NCBI RefSeq assembly: GCF_026768455.1
Contig: NZ_JAPPVQ010000006.1
Span: 62,001-126,000 of the forward strand
DNA from: Candidatus Nitrosotenuis cloacae
Lineage (GTDB): Archaea > Thermoproteota > Nitrososphaeria > Nitrososphaerales > Nitrosopumilaceae
Reading direction: 5' to 3'
Length of the DNA stretch: 64,000 nt
Shown: in pieces, positions 41,983 to 50,883 of the stretch
Layout: the number at the start of each line of letters is the position of its first letter
Numbering within the stretch: the stretch's first letter is position 1
Program-made: the position numbers and the translations under genes
The notes under the pieces: model-generated
Database searches by the model: none
What the model was told of the DNA's origin: nothing
The model's input: only the letters and a program-made list of their open reading frames with translations

Positions 41983-42243
41983 TTGCCTATAGCGTTCATT
42001 CTCCTGAACTCTGATCTAGGTTCAGACCAGGAAATAGTCACAAAGATCAAGGAGATTCTCAACGTAGAGAAGGGACTAAAGTTCGACGTGCAGGGTGTCT
42101 ACGGAATATACGACATTGTGGTCAAAATAGAGGCAGACAACGCAGACCATCTGAGAAGCGTCATCACAAACAAGATACGAAAGATCGAAAAGGTCCAGTC
42201 CACGCTCACAATGATGGTAATTGAAGAGCAAGAAGGGCTATAG
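41983..42243 (+). CDS. Lrp/AsnC-type RAM-domain protein without DNA-binding domain
   Basis: An 86-residue protein from TTG 41983 consisting only of the ligand-binding RAM (regulation of amino acid metabolism) domain: AFILLNSDLGSDQEIVTKIKE, VQGVYGIYDIVVKIEADNADHLRSVITNKIRKIEKVQSTLTMMVI. Stand-alone RAM proteins form oligomers and can modulate full Lrp regulators. The stop overlaps the convergent aminotransferase gene by 6 bp. Confidence 0.88.
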   Translation: MPIAFILLNSDLGSDQEIVTKIKEILNVEKGLKFDVQGVYGIYDIVVKIEADNADHLRSVITNKIRKIEKVQSTLTMMVIEEQEGL

Positions 42244-43401
42244 CTGCCTGATCGCGTCGACGGTTTTCTGAATATCTGATTCTGTATTGAATATGTGGGG
42301 CGATGCTCGCACTATCTTCACATCTGAGATCTCCCTTAGCGCAAGAACGATTCCGCGCCTTTCCATCCTCTCTACAATTTCCTTTGCGTTGCCGCCCTGC
42401 ACTGCAAACGACACGATGCTGGTCCTTTTTTGCGCATCCTCCGGCCCGTACAATATGACACCTGGAATCCCTGACAGTTCCTCTCGCAGCATGCCGGACA
42501 AGCCTGCCAGTCTCTGCCTGATGTTCTGCAACCCGATGCGCAGCAAAAGCGAGATAGATGTGTCAAGTCCCACAATCGCCGCATAGTTTCTGTAGCTTGC
42601 CTGGAACCTGTCCGGGATGTCCTTGTATGCTAGTTTGTCGCCGTCGTACAGCATTGCCGACTCTCCTGCAATCTGCATCGGCTCCAAAAGATCGGCCGAC
42701 TCTTTTTTGCATATGAAAACACCTATGCCCATCGGACCGCACAACCACTTGTAGCCGTTAAACGCAAGAAAATCACAACTGGTACTCCCAAAGTCATAAT
42801 CGCCGATGCATCCTACAGTCTGCGCGGCATCAAGAAAATACGGAACGCCCCTCTCCTTTAGCACCTTTCCTATTTCGGCGGCAGGCAGTATGGAGCCTGT
42901 GTTGTACAGGCCGTGACTTAGGGCCACAAGCTTTGTGTCCTTGTCAAGCAGCTTTTCAAGATCCGAAATATGGAAAAACCCGTTCTGGTCATGCGGTATG
43001 CTCTGCAGTCTGGTCTTTTTTGCAAGGCGAAGCCACGGAAAATAATTTGCGTGATGCTCGTGTGTCGTTCCACGAATCACAACATTGGAATCCTTTCCAA
43101 GCGAGATGCCGTTTGCAACAAGGTTTATCCCGTCGGTGACGCTCTGCGTGAGAATCACCTCCTCTTGTCTGCATCCGACCAATCTTGCAATTGTGTTTCT
43201 GAGGCTGACGGTCTTTTCTGCGAGCAGCGCGGCAAAGTCAAGTGAGTCGGGGCCCAGATTATTGTAGTGTGCAGTAAACTCTGCCATTGCGTTTATTGCC
43301 TGCTTGGGAATCAGTGACGACGACGCGCTGTTGAGATAGATTCTGGAGCTCGAAAAAGATTCCGAGACGAGCCCTTGATCTAAATTCATTATATACCTCA
43401 T
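42238..43401 (-). CDS. Class V aminotransferase (cysteine desulfurase-like)
   Basis: A 387-residue PLP enzyme; ATG at residue 5 (43389, MNLDQGLVSE) is an equally good start. It has SVTDGINLVANGI, THEHHANYFPWLRLA, DAAQTVGCIGDYDF and the PLP Lys in AFNGYKWLCGPMG. The pattern fits the NifS/CsdA branch, but a catalytic Cys loop is not evident, so the true reaction (desulfuration, kynureninase-like or other) is open. It is divergent from the gene at 43418. Confidence 0.88.
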   Translation of the reverse strand: MRYIMNLDQGLVSESFSSSRIYLNSASSSLIPKQAINAMAEFTAHYNNLGPDSLDFAALLAEKTVSLRNTIARLVGCRQEEVILTQSVTDGINLVANGISLGKDSNVVIRGTTHEHHANYFPWLRLAKKTRLQSIPHDQNGFFHISDLEKLLDKDTKLVALSHGLYNTGSILPAAEIGKVLKERGVPYFLDAAQTVGCIGDYDFGSTSCDFLAFNGYKWLCGPMGIGVFICKKESADLLEPMQIAGESAMLYDGDKLAYKDIPDRFQASYRNYAAIVGLDTSISLLLRIGLQNIRQRLAGLSGMLREELSGIPGVILYGPEDAQKRTSIVSFAVQGGNAKEIVERMERRGIVLALREISDVKIVRASPHIFNTESDIQKTVDAIRQL

Positions 43402-43417
43402 ACCAAGTAACTATCTG

Positions 43418-44029
43418 TTGCATAAAAACCAACACGGCTCCGATGCGACAGAGGAGATCAGAAAAATAATCTCCACACAAACTCTGAGCTCAATATCGTT
43501 TGATGACGCAGTAGCAAAGACGTATTTCTTCCACAAGGTCGCATCCATACTGCAGCTTCCGACAATCTACCTTGACTTTGACGTGCTGTACAGCGGGTAC
43601 GTGGTATCCGGCATGCTGCAGAAAAGCGACGACGTCGAACTGCTACAGCCCACGCCAGAGGCGATGAGCGACATGACAGTTGCGGTGCTTGAGAGAATCT
43701 CGCTGCAAAAACATTTGGTGATAATCGACTCACTCAACGGGCTGTTCACCATGCTAAACGAAAAAGATGCAGGCAGGCTGGTCAACAGCATGATAATGAT
43801 GCTTACAAGCGCAGGACAAAAGACTGGATCGCACGTGCTGGTCGGCAGCATATCCAAGTTCCGCCAAAATGACGGATGGACCCTGACTGCGCTGGGGCGC
43901 AAAGTGATTGATGTTGATAGGATGAACATTCTCTCCGTGAAAAAACAGGACTCACAATTTCAGATGTCCGTTTTGGATCGCAACAACTTGCAAAAATCCA
44001 CAGTCCTGTTTGATCTTGATCTGATCTAG
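43418..44029 (+). CDS. RecA/KaiC-like fold protein without Walker A
   Basis: A 203-residue protein from TTG 43418. LVIIDSLNGLFTML (about residues 99-112) looks like a RecA-superfamily Walker B strand, and GSHVLVGSISKFR and GRKVIDVDRMNILSVKKQ fit later strands. No GxxxxGKT/S loop exists, because the N-terminus begins just where the first strand would be. It may therefore be a degenerate, non-hydrolysing relative. No function known. An ATTATATAC box lies 21-29 nt upstream. Confidence 0.6.
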   Translation: MHKNQHGSDATEEIRKIISTQTLSSISFDDAVAKTYFFHKVASILQLPTIYLDFDVLYSGYVVSGMLQKSDDVELLQPTPEAMSDMTVAVLERISLQKHLVIIDSLNGLFTMLNEKDAGRLVNSMIMMLTSAGQKTGSHVLVGSISKFRQNDGWTLTALGRKVIDVDRMNILSVKKQDSQFQMSVLDRNNLQKSTVLFDLDLI

Positions 44030-44050
44030 AAACTGGATGCGATCAGAATT

Positions 44051-44087
44051 TTATAACAGCGTTAAAAATTTGCTAACGCCGTTATAA
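44051..44087. promoter_or_regulatory. Strong inverted repeat before the ferredoxin gene
   Basis: TTATAACAGCGTTA (44051-44064) and TAACGCCGTTATAA (44074-44087) are complementary at 13 of 14 positions, with a 9-nt loop. It lies after the RecA-like gene and about 20 bp before the ferredoxin TATA box. It may be a dimeric operator or a 3' hairpin of the upstream transcript; the sequence alone cannot decide. Confidence 0.5.
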
Positions 44088-44106
44088 TTCGCAGTTTTTA
44101 GGGAAA

Positions 44107-44114
44107 TTATATTA
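44107..44114 (+). promoter_or_regulatory. TATA box of the ferredoxin gene
   Basis: TTATATTA is centred about 25 nt before 44135 and 33 nt before ATG 44144. AGGGAAA just upstream could be the BRE. The expected transcript would carry a leader of roughly 9 nt. Confidence 0.5.
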
Positions 44115-44143
44115 AGATCCGAACGGTAGTTAGTTTGATAAAA

Positions 44144-44443
44144 ATGCCAGTAGCAATTTTACCTGACATTGGTGAACAGATGTGCATTGGATGCGCACTA
44201 TGCGTTGAAATCTGCACAACACTGGGACCAGATGTACTTAGAGTAAAACCAGTCGAAGGCTGGAAGAGAGGTAAGGCATTTGTCTTTTACCCAGAAAGAT
44301 GCATCTCCGACGGAGCATGCATCGGCGTTTGCCCAACAAAGGCAATCTTCTGGATGAGACCAATGGACTTCACAGTAGGTCAACCAGTTCCTCTATACAA
44401 AAACTCAGTCTTCGTTAAGGGCTGGACTGAACTCATCGATTAA
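44144..44443 (+). CDS. Di-cluster (2 x 4Fe-4S) ferredoxin
   Basis: About 99 residues from ATG 44144 (TTG 44135 possible). The Cys patterns are CIGCALCVEIC and, further on, CISDGACIGVCPTKAIF, enough for two [4Fe-4S] clusters with a three-residue insert in the second motif. The C-terminal 30 residues (FTVGQPVPLYKNSVFVKGWTELID) are specific to this family. It is a soluble low-potential electron carrier for oxidoreductases. The AT-rich promoter and optimal-looking codons suggest strong expression. Confidence 0.92.
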   Translation: MPVAILPDIGEQMCIGCALCVEICTTLGPDVLRVKPVEGWKRGKAFVFYPERCISDGACIGVCPTKAIFWMRPMDFTVGQPVPLYKNSVFVKGWTELID

Positions 44444-44529
44444 GTTCAGTCACAAAAATTTCTTTTTCATCATTTTGTTCCAGTGGACACTCCGCTGTGG
44501 TTTTATTTTCGAATCCGTAATACGGTACA

Positions 44530-44973
44530 ATGATAACTGTAAGCAAAGCCACACACAAGAACAAGGCTGCCATACAACACCTCCTGTTGGAGCTTGGACG
44601 GCCGCAGGCAGACGGCAAAAAGCAAATGGCGTTCTTTGAGGATCTGATCCGCCTCTACACTACAGGCCCCGACAAACATATTCTAGTTGCGCACGATGCA
44701 GCAGACGTGGTGGGACTGGCAAGCGCAGTCGTGCTGCCAAGGCTGAACCGCGTCCGCCCCGAGCTCTGGATTCCGGAGCTGGTGGTGTCAAAGAAACACC
44801 GGAACAAGGGCGTCGGAAAAAAGCTGATAATCTCATGCATTGCTCTGGCGAAAAGAAAAAATTGTTTTAGGATACGACTAGAGTCTGGAAAAAATAGAAA
44901 GTCGGCCCACAAGTTTTACAAAAAGATGGGACTTGAGGCCTACGCCGTCAGCTTCAGCTTGGGACTAGGCTAG
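44530..44973 (+). CDS. GNAT-family N-acetyltransferase
   Basis: A 147-residue acyl-CoA-dependent acetyltransferase. Motif A with the acetyl-CoA pyrophosphate loop is [28 protein letters not shown] (about residues 88-115), and [29 protein letters not shown] is the C-terminal motif B. Substrate cannot be inferred. It converges on cdc48 with a 9-bp overlap. Confidence 0.88.
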   Translation: MITVSKATHKNKAAIQHLLLELGRPQADGKKQMAFFEDLIRLYTTGPDKHILVAHDAADVVGLASAVVLPRLNRVRPELWIPELVVSKKHRNKGVGKKLIISCIALAKRKNCFRIRLESGKNRKSAHKFYKKMGLEAYAVSFSLGLG

Positions 44974-47091
44974 ATACGTCGCAGTAGTTGGGACGCGGAC
45001 TTTTTTTAGCGCATCCTCCAAATCCTGCTGAGTTATCTTGATGTCCTTGTGACTTGTCGCCTGACCGTTGATGTGTCTCTTTAGTGCTGCAATTGCGGCC
45101 CTTGAACACACCGCGGAAATCTCTGCACCCGTGTATCCGTCTGTCTGCTCGACAAGTTTGTCCAAGTTGACGTCGGAGGCAAGCGGCTTCTTCCTCGTGT
45201 GTATCTCAAAGATGTGCCTTCTCGACTTTGCGTCCGGCTTTGGCACCTCGATGATTCTGTCGAATCGTCCGGGTCTTAGCAGGGCCGAGTCCACTATGTC
45301 CAGTCTGTTTGTGGCGCCGATTATCAGCACCCCGTGCAGCTCCTCTAGACCGTCTATCTCGGTGAGTATCTGCGATACCACACTCTCCGTCACATGCGAC
45401 GAATCTCCGCCTCCCCTTCTTGGTACCAGCGCGTCGATCTCGTCGAAGAAGATTATGCACGGTGCTGCCTGTCTTGCCTTTCTGAACACCTCTCTTACTC
45501 CCTTCTCCGATTCGCCGACCCACTTTGATAGCAACTCGGGGCCCTTGACGCTGATAAAGTTCGATTCCGTCATCTTTGCAAGTGCCTTTGCGATGAGCGT
45601 CTTTCCGGTTCCAGGTGGGCCGTACAAGAGTACGCCCTTTGGCGGTGAGACGTCGACATACTCGAATGCCTCCTTGTGTTTTAGCGGCCATTCGACTGCC
45701 TCCTTCAACTCCTCTTTGAGCTGCTCCAAGCCGCCGACGTCGTCCCATGTCACGTTTGGAACCTCGACTAGCACCTCTCTTAGTGCAGATGGCTTTACGT
45801 CCTTTAGTGCATCCCTGAAATCCTCATCGACTATCTTTATTTTCTGCAGAATCTCAGCTGAGATCTTTTCCTGGTTTAGGTCGACGTCTGGAAGTATTCT
45901 GCGCAGTGACCTCATTGCGGCCTCCTTTGTCAGCGATTCCAAATCCGCTCCGACAAATCCGTGCGTCACCTTTGCAAACTGCTCGAGGTTCACCTTCTCG
46001 TCGATTGGCATTCCGCGTGTGTGGATGTTGAGGATCTCAGCTCGCCCTTCTGCGTCGGGAATTCCTATCTCTATCTCCCGATCAAAGCGTCCGGGTCTTC
46101 TGAGTGCCTGGTCGATAGAGTCCGGCCTGTTCGTGGCAGCAATGACTACCACTTTTCCCCTGGCATTCATTCCGTCCATCAGTGTGAGAAGCTGCGAGAC
46201 GATTCTCTTTTCCACCTCGCCTGTCACCTCGTCACGCTTTGGAGCGATCGAGTCGATCTCGTCAATGAATATGATACTCGGAGTGTTCTCCTCTGCCTGC
46301 TTGAATATCTCCCTTAGTCGCTCCTCCGACTCGCCGTAGTATTTTCCCATTATCTCCGGACCTGAAATTGCCGTAAAGTGAGCGTGTGTCTCGCCTGCTA
46401 CTGCCTTTGCTAGGAGCGTCTTTCCGGTTCCAGGTGGGCCGTACAAGAGTACGCCCTTTGGAGCCTCGATTCCAAGCTTGTCAAACAGTTCCGGATGGCG
46501 CATTGGAAGCTCGACCATCTCGCGGATCTTCTGGACCTCCTTTTTGAGGCCCCCGAGGTCGTCGTACGTGATCCTTGGGATGGTGTTGTCCACCGCCTTT
46601 GTCATGCCTCCAAGCTTGAACTTTGTCTTGGGGGTGATGATTACCGGCTTTGCCGGGGTTGTGGATGTTACTATCAGCTGTGTCTTTCCTCCAAGGTGCG
46701 TGTTTACCACTATGGTGTCGCCTGTGGTAAAGACATGTCCCTCGTACAGAGATGACATGTATTCCTGCAGTCCCTCCACTGAAATCTTTTCCACCGGGGA
46801 AAGTACTACCTGCTCTGCCTCGGCCGAGTCGACCGTCTTGATCTGCACCTTCTCCCCAATTCCGGCACCGATGTTATGCCTTGTCAGCCCGTCGATTCGT
46901 ATTACTCCAGAGCCAAAATCGTCTGCGGATCCCGGCCAGATCTTTACGTGGGTCTTTTTATTTGCCAGCAGTTCTACTATCTGGCCCGTCTGAAGCTTGT
47001 TGTCCTTTGCTACCTTTGGATCTATTACCGCAATTCCCTTCCCAACATGTCGTTGGGCTATCTCATCAATCTTTAGTGTAATTTCGCTCAT
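44965..47091 (-). CDS. cdc48: Cdc48/p97 AAA+ unfoldase
   Basis: A 708-residue double-ring ATPase. The N-terminal substrate/cofactor domain (about 1-180) is followed by D1 with [17 protein letters not shown] and [13 protein letters not shown]2 follows with [32 protein letters not shown] and the arginine finger region [12 protein letters not shown]. Both ATPase sites look functional. It probably unfolds proteins for the proteasome (psmB at 15357). It lies 24 bp after hsp20 on the same strand, consistent with a shared protein-quality-control transcript. Confidence 0.97.
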   Translation of the reverse strand: MSEITLKIDEIAQRHVGKGIAVIDPKVAKDNKLQTGQIVELLANKKTHVKIWPGSADDFGSGVIRIDGLTRHNIGAGIGEKVQIKTVDSAEAEQVVLSPVEKISVEGLQEYMSSLYEGHVFTTGDTIVVNTHLGGKTQLIVTSTTPAKPVIITPKTKFKLGGMTKAVDNTIPRITYDDLGGLKKEVQKIREMVELPMRHPELFDKLGIEAPKGVLLYGPPGTGKTLLAKAVAGETHAHFTAISGPEIMGKYYGESEERLREIFKQAEENTPSIIFIDEIDSIAPKRDEVTGEVEKRIVSQLLTLMDGMNARGKVVVIAATNRPDSIDQALRRPGRFDREIEIGIPDAEGRAEILNIHTRGMPIDEKVNLEQFAKVTHGFVGADLESLTKEAAMRSLRRILPDVDLNQEKISAEILQKIKIVDEDFRDALKDVKPSALREVLVEVPNVTWDDVGGLEQLKEELKEAVEWPLKHKEAFEYVDVSPPKGVLLYGPPGTGKTLIAKALAKMTESNFISVKGPELLSKWVGESEKGVREVFRKARQAAPCIIFFDEIDALVPRRGGGDSSHVTESVVSQILTEIDGLEELHGVLIIGATNRLDIVDSALLRPGRFDRIIEVPKPDAKSRRHIFEIHTRKKPLASDVNLDKLVEQTDGYTGAEISAVCSRAAIAALKRHINGQATSHKDIKITQQDLEDALKKVRVPTTATYLA

Positions 47092-47115
47092 ATCTGATCA
47101 CCAAAAATTGAAGGT

Positions 47116-47613
47116 TTAGGAAACCTCCACCGTCTTTCCCTTGGGTTTCTCTTCCTTTTTGTAGCTGAACTGGACTTCCAAAATTCCGTTTGTGTATGAT
47201 GCCTTTACAGAGTCTACGTCCACCTTCTGCTTGATTGGGACCCTGGTTTGGTACTTTTTCTCTCCATGCTGCGCATCAATATTTACGGTGTTCCCCTCCA
47301 CTACCACCTTGATGTCTTTTTTCTCGACTCCCGGCATCTCTGCTACCAGCTTGAGGATTCCGTCCTTTTCGTCCACCAGTGTGTCAACTAGCGGCTCTCG
47401 CGTATCTGCCGTCGGGAGCAAACTTGGGTTTACATTTCCGTATTCCCTCACTTGCGGCTTGCCATCGGGTCCAACGGTCATTGAATAACCGTAATAATAT
47501 GGCCCATACGTCACGCCGTCGGCTCTTTTGACATCGTCAAAGATGTCATCTATGTCCATGAATGATCTGGACATTCTTTTGAAGAGCCTATCGAATTCTT
47601 CATCGAATAACAT
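47116..47613 (-). CDS. hsp20: Small heat-shock protein (Hsp20)
   Basis: A 165-residue holdase. The N-terminal Phe/Met/Asp-rich part (FDRLFKRMSRSFMDIDDIF) and Tyr-rich YGPYYYGYS are followed by the alpha-crystallin domain (about 75-160: LVDEKDGILKLVAEMPGVEKKDIKVVVEGNTVNIDA). The GVL-type hydrophobic motif is present as NGILEVQF. It heads a probable hsp20-cdc48 operon. A perfect ATGTAATA/TATTACAT palindrome about 20 bp before its start may be a heat-shock operator. Confidence 0.93.
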   Translation of the reverse strand: MLFDEEFDRLFKRMSRSFMDIDDIFDDVKRADGVTYGPYYYGYSMTVGPDGKPQVREYGNVNPSLLPTADTREPLVDTLVDEKDGILKLVAEMPGVEKKDIKVVVEGNTVNIDAQHGEKKYQTRVPIKQKVDVDSVKASYTNGILEVQFSYKKEEKPKGKTVEVS

Positions 47614-47631
47614 GTAATATTCACCTATGGT

Positions 47632-47649
47632 ATGTAATAGATATTACAT
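47632..47649. promoter_or_regulatory. Palindrome between hsp20 and the divergent gene
   Basis: ATGTAATA-GA-TATTACAT is an 18-bp palindrome with perfect 8-bp arms. A third ATGTAAT lies at 47612-47618, overlapping the hsp20 start codon. Placement 19-36 bp upstream of the start (on the minus strand) suits a repressor site that overlaps the TATA/TSS region of hsp20. Confidence 0.45.
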
Positions 47650-47721
47650 TATATAAATATTTATGATATTTGTCCGAAAAATGACATAAAGCTATTATAT
47701 ATGACATGGTATAACGCAGGT

Positions 47722-48378
47722 ATGAAGACCGGTCTTTCCGTGCCTGAGGCTGTGCGCGAGATAATCACGAAGAATCGTTCCATCTATGACTGCATGAAGA
47801 TGGATGTCATCAACTATACTGCGCTTGCAGTAAAGATCCAACCTGACGTGGAAAAGCAGATCGGCGGCCAGGTCAATCTCAATACGATTGTGGTGGCAAT
47901 AAAGCGCTATGCGGACTCGTTTGCAGAAAAAGAGGAGATCAGGTCAGAGTCGGTCCTCAAAAATGCTCGACTGTCGCTGACAGACGGAATACTGGACATC
48001 AAGTTCACCTCAAATGACGCCGACACGAATGCAGCGTCGCTTTTGAACAAGTTTGAGCAGTACGATTCGGATTACGAGTTTTTCAGGCTGGCAGACTCGA
48101 CATTTAGGATACTGACCGAGGATCTGGTGGATATCAGAAAGCTCTTCGAGTCACTCCCGTCCGAGAAGAACTTTCTCAACTCGGGTCTTGCAAAGATAAA
48201 GATCAGAATGCCGGAACAGCACAGATCCGACGGGGCATCATACGTGGCGGAGCTTCTTCACAACAATGGCATCGAGCTTCAGAACGCGTTCTTCTCACAG
48301 GACGATATAGTACTGGTGTTGCGTGAGGAAGACGCGTCAAAGGCGTACGAGATCCTAAGGGCAGAGATCTCCAGATAG
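47722..48378 (+). CDS. Unrecognised protein with possible ACT-like domains
   Basis: About 218 residues from ATG 47722 (frame open to ATG 47701, but TATTATATA at 47693-47701 would be its TATA box, giving a leaderless start at 47722). The N-terminal helix-turn-helix-like segment is VPEAVREIITKNRSIYDCMKM, and ALAVKIQPDVEKQIGGQVNLNTIVVAIKRYADSF follows. The C-terminal half has paired beta-alpha-beta units (LAKIKIRMPEQ..., IVLVLREEDASKAYEIL) like ACT domains. A small-molecule sensing regulator is possible. It is divergent from hsp20. Confidence 0.6.
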   Translation: MKTGLSVPEAVREIITKNRSIYDCMKMDVINYTALAVKIQPDVEKQIGGQVNLNTIVVAIKRYADSFAEKEEIRSESVLKNARLSLTDGILDIKFTSNDADTNAASLLNKFEQYDSDYEFFRLADSTFRILTEDLVDIRKLFESLPSEKNFLNSGLAKIKIRMPEQHRSDGASYVAELLHNNGIELQNAFFSQDDIVLVLREEDASKAYEILRAEISR

Positions 48379-48699
48379 CTATACGCCGAGCGTCTCGGCT
48401 TTAGAGATGTCCAAGAACACCTTGTCCCCAACCGAAATTGCCAAATCCTTGTACTCTCTGATGTCAAGCTTCAGGCTTGTGAGGTTTGCAGACATTCCAA
48501 AAGCGCCCCCTGAAAGCATCTTGTTTAGGTTCTTCATCATGTCGTCCATGTTTGTGAATCCCATGACACCTGCTCCAAACGGCGACTGCGGAACGGACTG
48601 ACTTTCCTTAAAGTCCTTTGTAGGGGAAAGTGACAGAATCACGTATGGTGCGCCATCCGGTGCTGCGTCGATGCGGACTACGACATACTCCTTTTTCAT
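48379..48699 (-). CDS. Unrecognised small soluble protein
   Basis: A 106-residue protein without signal or membrane segment. The strands VVVRIDAAPDGAPYVILSLSP and LTSLKLDIREYKDLAISVGDKVFLDISK flank a flexible Gly/Met/Asn-rich middle (SPFGAGVMGFTNMDDMMKNLNKMLSGGAFGM). The split-domain layout suggests a small beta-barrel with an inserted loop. It directly abuts the stop of the convergent gene at 47722-48378. No family recognised. Confidence 0.65.
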   Translation of the reverse strand: MKKEYVVVRIDAAPDGAPYVILSLSPTKDFKESQSVPQSPFGAGVMGFTNMDDMMKNLNKMLSGGAFGMSANLTSLKLDIREYKDLAISVGDKVFLDISKAETLGV

Positions 48700-48820
48700 G
48701 AAAAACTGACCCTAAATGTGATATTTTAACTGTAGCTGTGTGCGTGAATGATAAAATCCGCCCAAATGTCAGCGACTTTTGGGAATCAACTGTTATATCA
48801 AAAGAATTTAGAGTATACGG

Positions 48821-50170
48821 ATGACTAAGAGGATTCTTGTTCTGGGCGGAGGCTTTGCCGGAGTAGCATGCACGCGCAAGCTGGAATCCCACTTCAAGCA
48901 CTTTTCCGAAGTCGAGATTAGCCTCGTCTCCGAGGACAATTTTCTGCTTTTTACACCAATGCTGCCGCAGGTCGCATCTGGTACCATTGAGACCCGACAT
49001 ATCGTCATACCTATCAGGACCATCTGCAAAAAGGCCACCTTCTACGAAGGCAGGGTAAAGAACATCGATCCGTATGGAAAACGGGTAGCACTGTACGGCA
49101 CAAACGAAAAGCGCGGCATCAACTTAGAGTATGACTACCTGGTGGTCGCACTAGGCAGCCAGACCAACTTCTTTGGGAATCAGTCGGTGGAGTCAAACGC
49201 GTATACGATGAAGACACTCAACGACGCAGTTGTGTTGCGCAACAGGATAATCGACATGCTGGAGCAGGCTGAAAACGAAAGAGATCCAATTCTAAAACAG
49301 TCGCTCTTGACTTTTGTAGTGGTAGGTGCAGGGTTTGCGGGAATAGAGACCGCAGGGGAGATCCTGGATTTTTTGCATGATGCAAAGAAGCACTATCCGC
49401 ACATCTCCGAGAACGACATCAAGGTGGTAGTGCTTGAGGCACTCTCTATTGTGCTTCCAGGATTCTCAGAAAGGCTCGCTAGGTTTACCCGTGACAAGCT
49501 GATTCAGAGGGGAGTAGACATAATGCTCAACACGATGGTGGTGAGCTTTGACGGCTCGGAGGTTTTGATAAAGGACGCAGTGGATCCGACAAGAACCGCA
49601 GTAAAGGACCCCAACATGCGCTCACTGCAGACAAAGACTCTGATCTGGACTGCGGGCGTGACTCCAGTTGATACCATCAAAAACTCGATGTTCAAGACGG
49701 ACAGGGGCAGGGTGATGGTCAACGAGTACCTTGAGGTGCCGGATTTTCCGGGAGTCTACGTGATAGGGGACTGCTCGCTTACCATTGATCCAAGTACTGG
49801 CAAGCCGTATCCGCCTACTGCGCAGAACGCAGAGGCGGAGGCAAAGACTGCCGCATACAACCTGCATGCCACGATTAGCGGGAAAACCAAGTCGAAGATC
49901 GACCATGTCTCAAAGGGCCAGATGGCAATCATCGGAAAAAGGACGGCGATTGCCCACATTGGTGGGATGAACATCCACGGCTTTGTCGCCTGGTGCATCT
50001 GGAGGACTGTGTATCTGCGAAAGATTCCAAAGCTGAACAAAAGGCTGAGGGTACTGCTTGACTGGACTGCCGATCTGCTGTTTGACAGGGACATCTCCAG
50101 ACTGAAGATCATCCGAAAGGATCAGCCGATCGACTACAAGGAGCTTGACGAAGTAGATGATGTATGGTAA
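48821..50170 (+). CDS. ndh: Type II NADH dehydrogenase-like flavoprotein (NDH-2)
   Basis: A 449-residue FAD/NAD(P)-dependent oxidoreductase. FAD-binding GGGFAGVACTRKLE (residues 8-21) and the second GAGFAGIETAGEI are both Rossmann motifs. IGDCS with the adjacent PPTAQNAEAEAK is the quinone-side NDH-2 pattern. The C-terminal region includes an amphipathic helix (WCIWRTVYLRKIPKLNKRLRVLLDWTADLLF) suitable for monotopic membrane binding. It probably oxidises NADH and passes electrons to quinones, without proton pumping. Confidence 0.9.
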   Translation: MTKRILVLGGGFAGVACTRKLESHFKHFSEVEISLVSEDNFLLFTPMLPQVASGTIETRHIVIPIRTICKKATFYEGRVKNIDPYGKRVALYGTNEKRGINLEYDYLVVALGSQTNFFGNQSVESNAYTMKTLNDAVVLRNRIIDMLEQAENERDPILKQSLLTFVVVGAGFAGIETAGEILDFLHDAKKHYPHISENDIKVVVLEALSIVLPGFSERLARFTRDKLIQRGVDIMLNTMVVSFDGSEVLIKDAVDPTRTAVKDPNMRSLQTKTLIWTAGVTPVDTIKNSMFKTDRGRVMVNEYLEVPDFPGVYVIGDCSLTIDPSTGKPYPPTAQNAEAEAKTAAYNLHATISGKTKSKIDHVSKGQMAIIGKRTAIAHIGGMNIHGFVAWCIWRTVYLRKIPKLNKRLRVLLDWTADLLFDRDISRLKIIRKDQPIDYKELDEVDDVW

Positions 50171-50205
50171 AATGGACGCCAGATATTATGACGTGCCGGC
50201 TCGAA

Positions 50206-50334
50206 CTATTTTCCGTACGTCTTCTTAAATTCGCATTTGGTGCAGTATAGCACCTTTTGGCTCAAGCCTACATCGTCTGAAATATCTTCAATCTCCAAAT
50301 GTGAGCCGCACTTGGGGCAGAATATGAATGGCAT
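50206..50334 (-). CDS. 42-residue zinc-ribbon mini-protein
   Basis: An ORF from ATG 50334 to TAG at 50206. It has MPFIFCPKCGSHLEIEDI and VLYCTKCEFKKTYGK, i.e. CPxCG...CxxC, a minimal one-zinc ribbon resembling the N-terminal ribbon of RpoM/TFS-type proteins. No second domain. Partner and function unknown. Confidence 0.65.
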   Translation of the reverse strand: MPFIFCPKCGSHLEIEDISDDVGLSQKVLYCTKCEFKKTYGK

Positions 50335-50450
50335 GCTATGTGCAATAACTCGTCTTTAAATTATCTTACTGAACAATCCTAGAATTCATGTTGTCTGGAT
50401 CATATCTCATTAACAAAAAAAGGGGGATGCTATGGTCGATGCCTAGCAAA

Positions 50451-50582
50451 CTAGAACTCGATCACCGATCCCTCGTCTAAGGAATATTGCTGTGTGTGGG
50501 ATTCACCATGGACGTCATACCAGCTCACGCTCATAGCCAGCTTTCTTCTAATCGCACTGTGAATTTCGATTGTATGTGCCAT
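50451..50582 (-). CDS. 43-residue mini-protein
   Basis: ATG 50582 to TAG 50451. The translation starts MAHTIEIHSAIRRKLAMSVSW and continues with a His-containing segment and an acidic end. It is not Cys-rich. The frame is intact and codon use is unremarkable, but with so few residues it could be a chance ORF. It sits in a run of mini-genes from 50.2 to 51.5 kb. Confidence 0.4.
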   Translation of the reverse strand: MAHTIEIHSAIRRKLAMSVSWYDVHGESHTQQYSLDEGSVIEF

Positions 50583-50714
50583 TTTGATTCTGTCACTTAG
50601 TTTTGCTTCACTCATGCGGATGAATTTTCGAAAACGAATTTAGCGGCGCAGGTGAAAAATAATTTTTGATCGCTTGAGCTATTTTGACCGTTATTAATGC
50701 AGATCACTGTCCAT

Positions 50715-50852
50715 ATGTCTGAAAATCTTGACAACAAACAAATCAAAGAATTGACTAGCTCTGGCAGAAGATTTGTAATGATCAGCTCGATCAGATGTAG
50801 GATGTGGAACATTCCGTCATTTTCGTCTCATTTTCCGCATCTTGGAGTATAA
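50715..50852 (+). CDS. Possible 45-residue mini-protein
   Basis: ATG 50715 to TAA 50852. The translation MSENLDNKQIKELTSSGRRF begins helical and the second half is rich in Ser, Phe and Pro. The start context is fair. Gene status is uncertain. Confidence 0.3.
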   Translation: MSENLDNKQIKELTSSGRRFVMISSIRCRMWNIPSFSSHFPHLGV

Positions 50853-50883
50853 TTTATAACGGATTTTCAAATCTTACCGTACA

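Noticed and set aside
45068-46339. 423-codon plus-strand ORF opposite cdc48
   Set aside because: Antisense to a highly conserved AAA+ gene. The Ser/Phe-rich translation is typical of a frame shadow in biased coding sequence.
50612-50812. Minus-strand ORF of 66 codons
   Set aside because: Leu/Ile-rich translation with no domain or start context. It overlaps the more plausible small plus-strand ORF at 50715-50852 and looks like a shadow.
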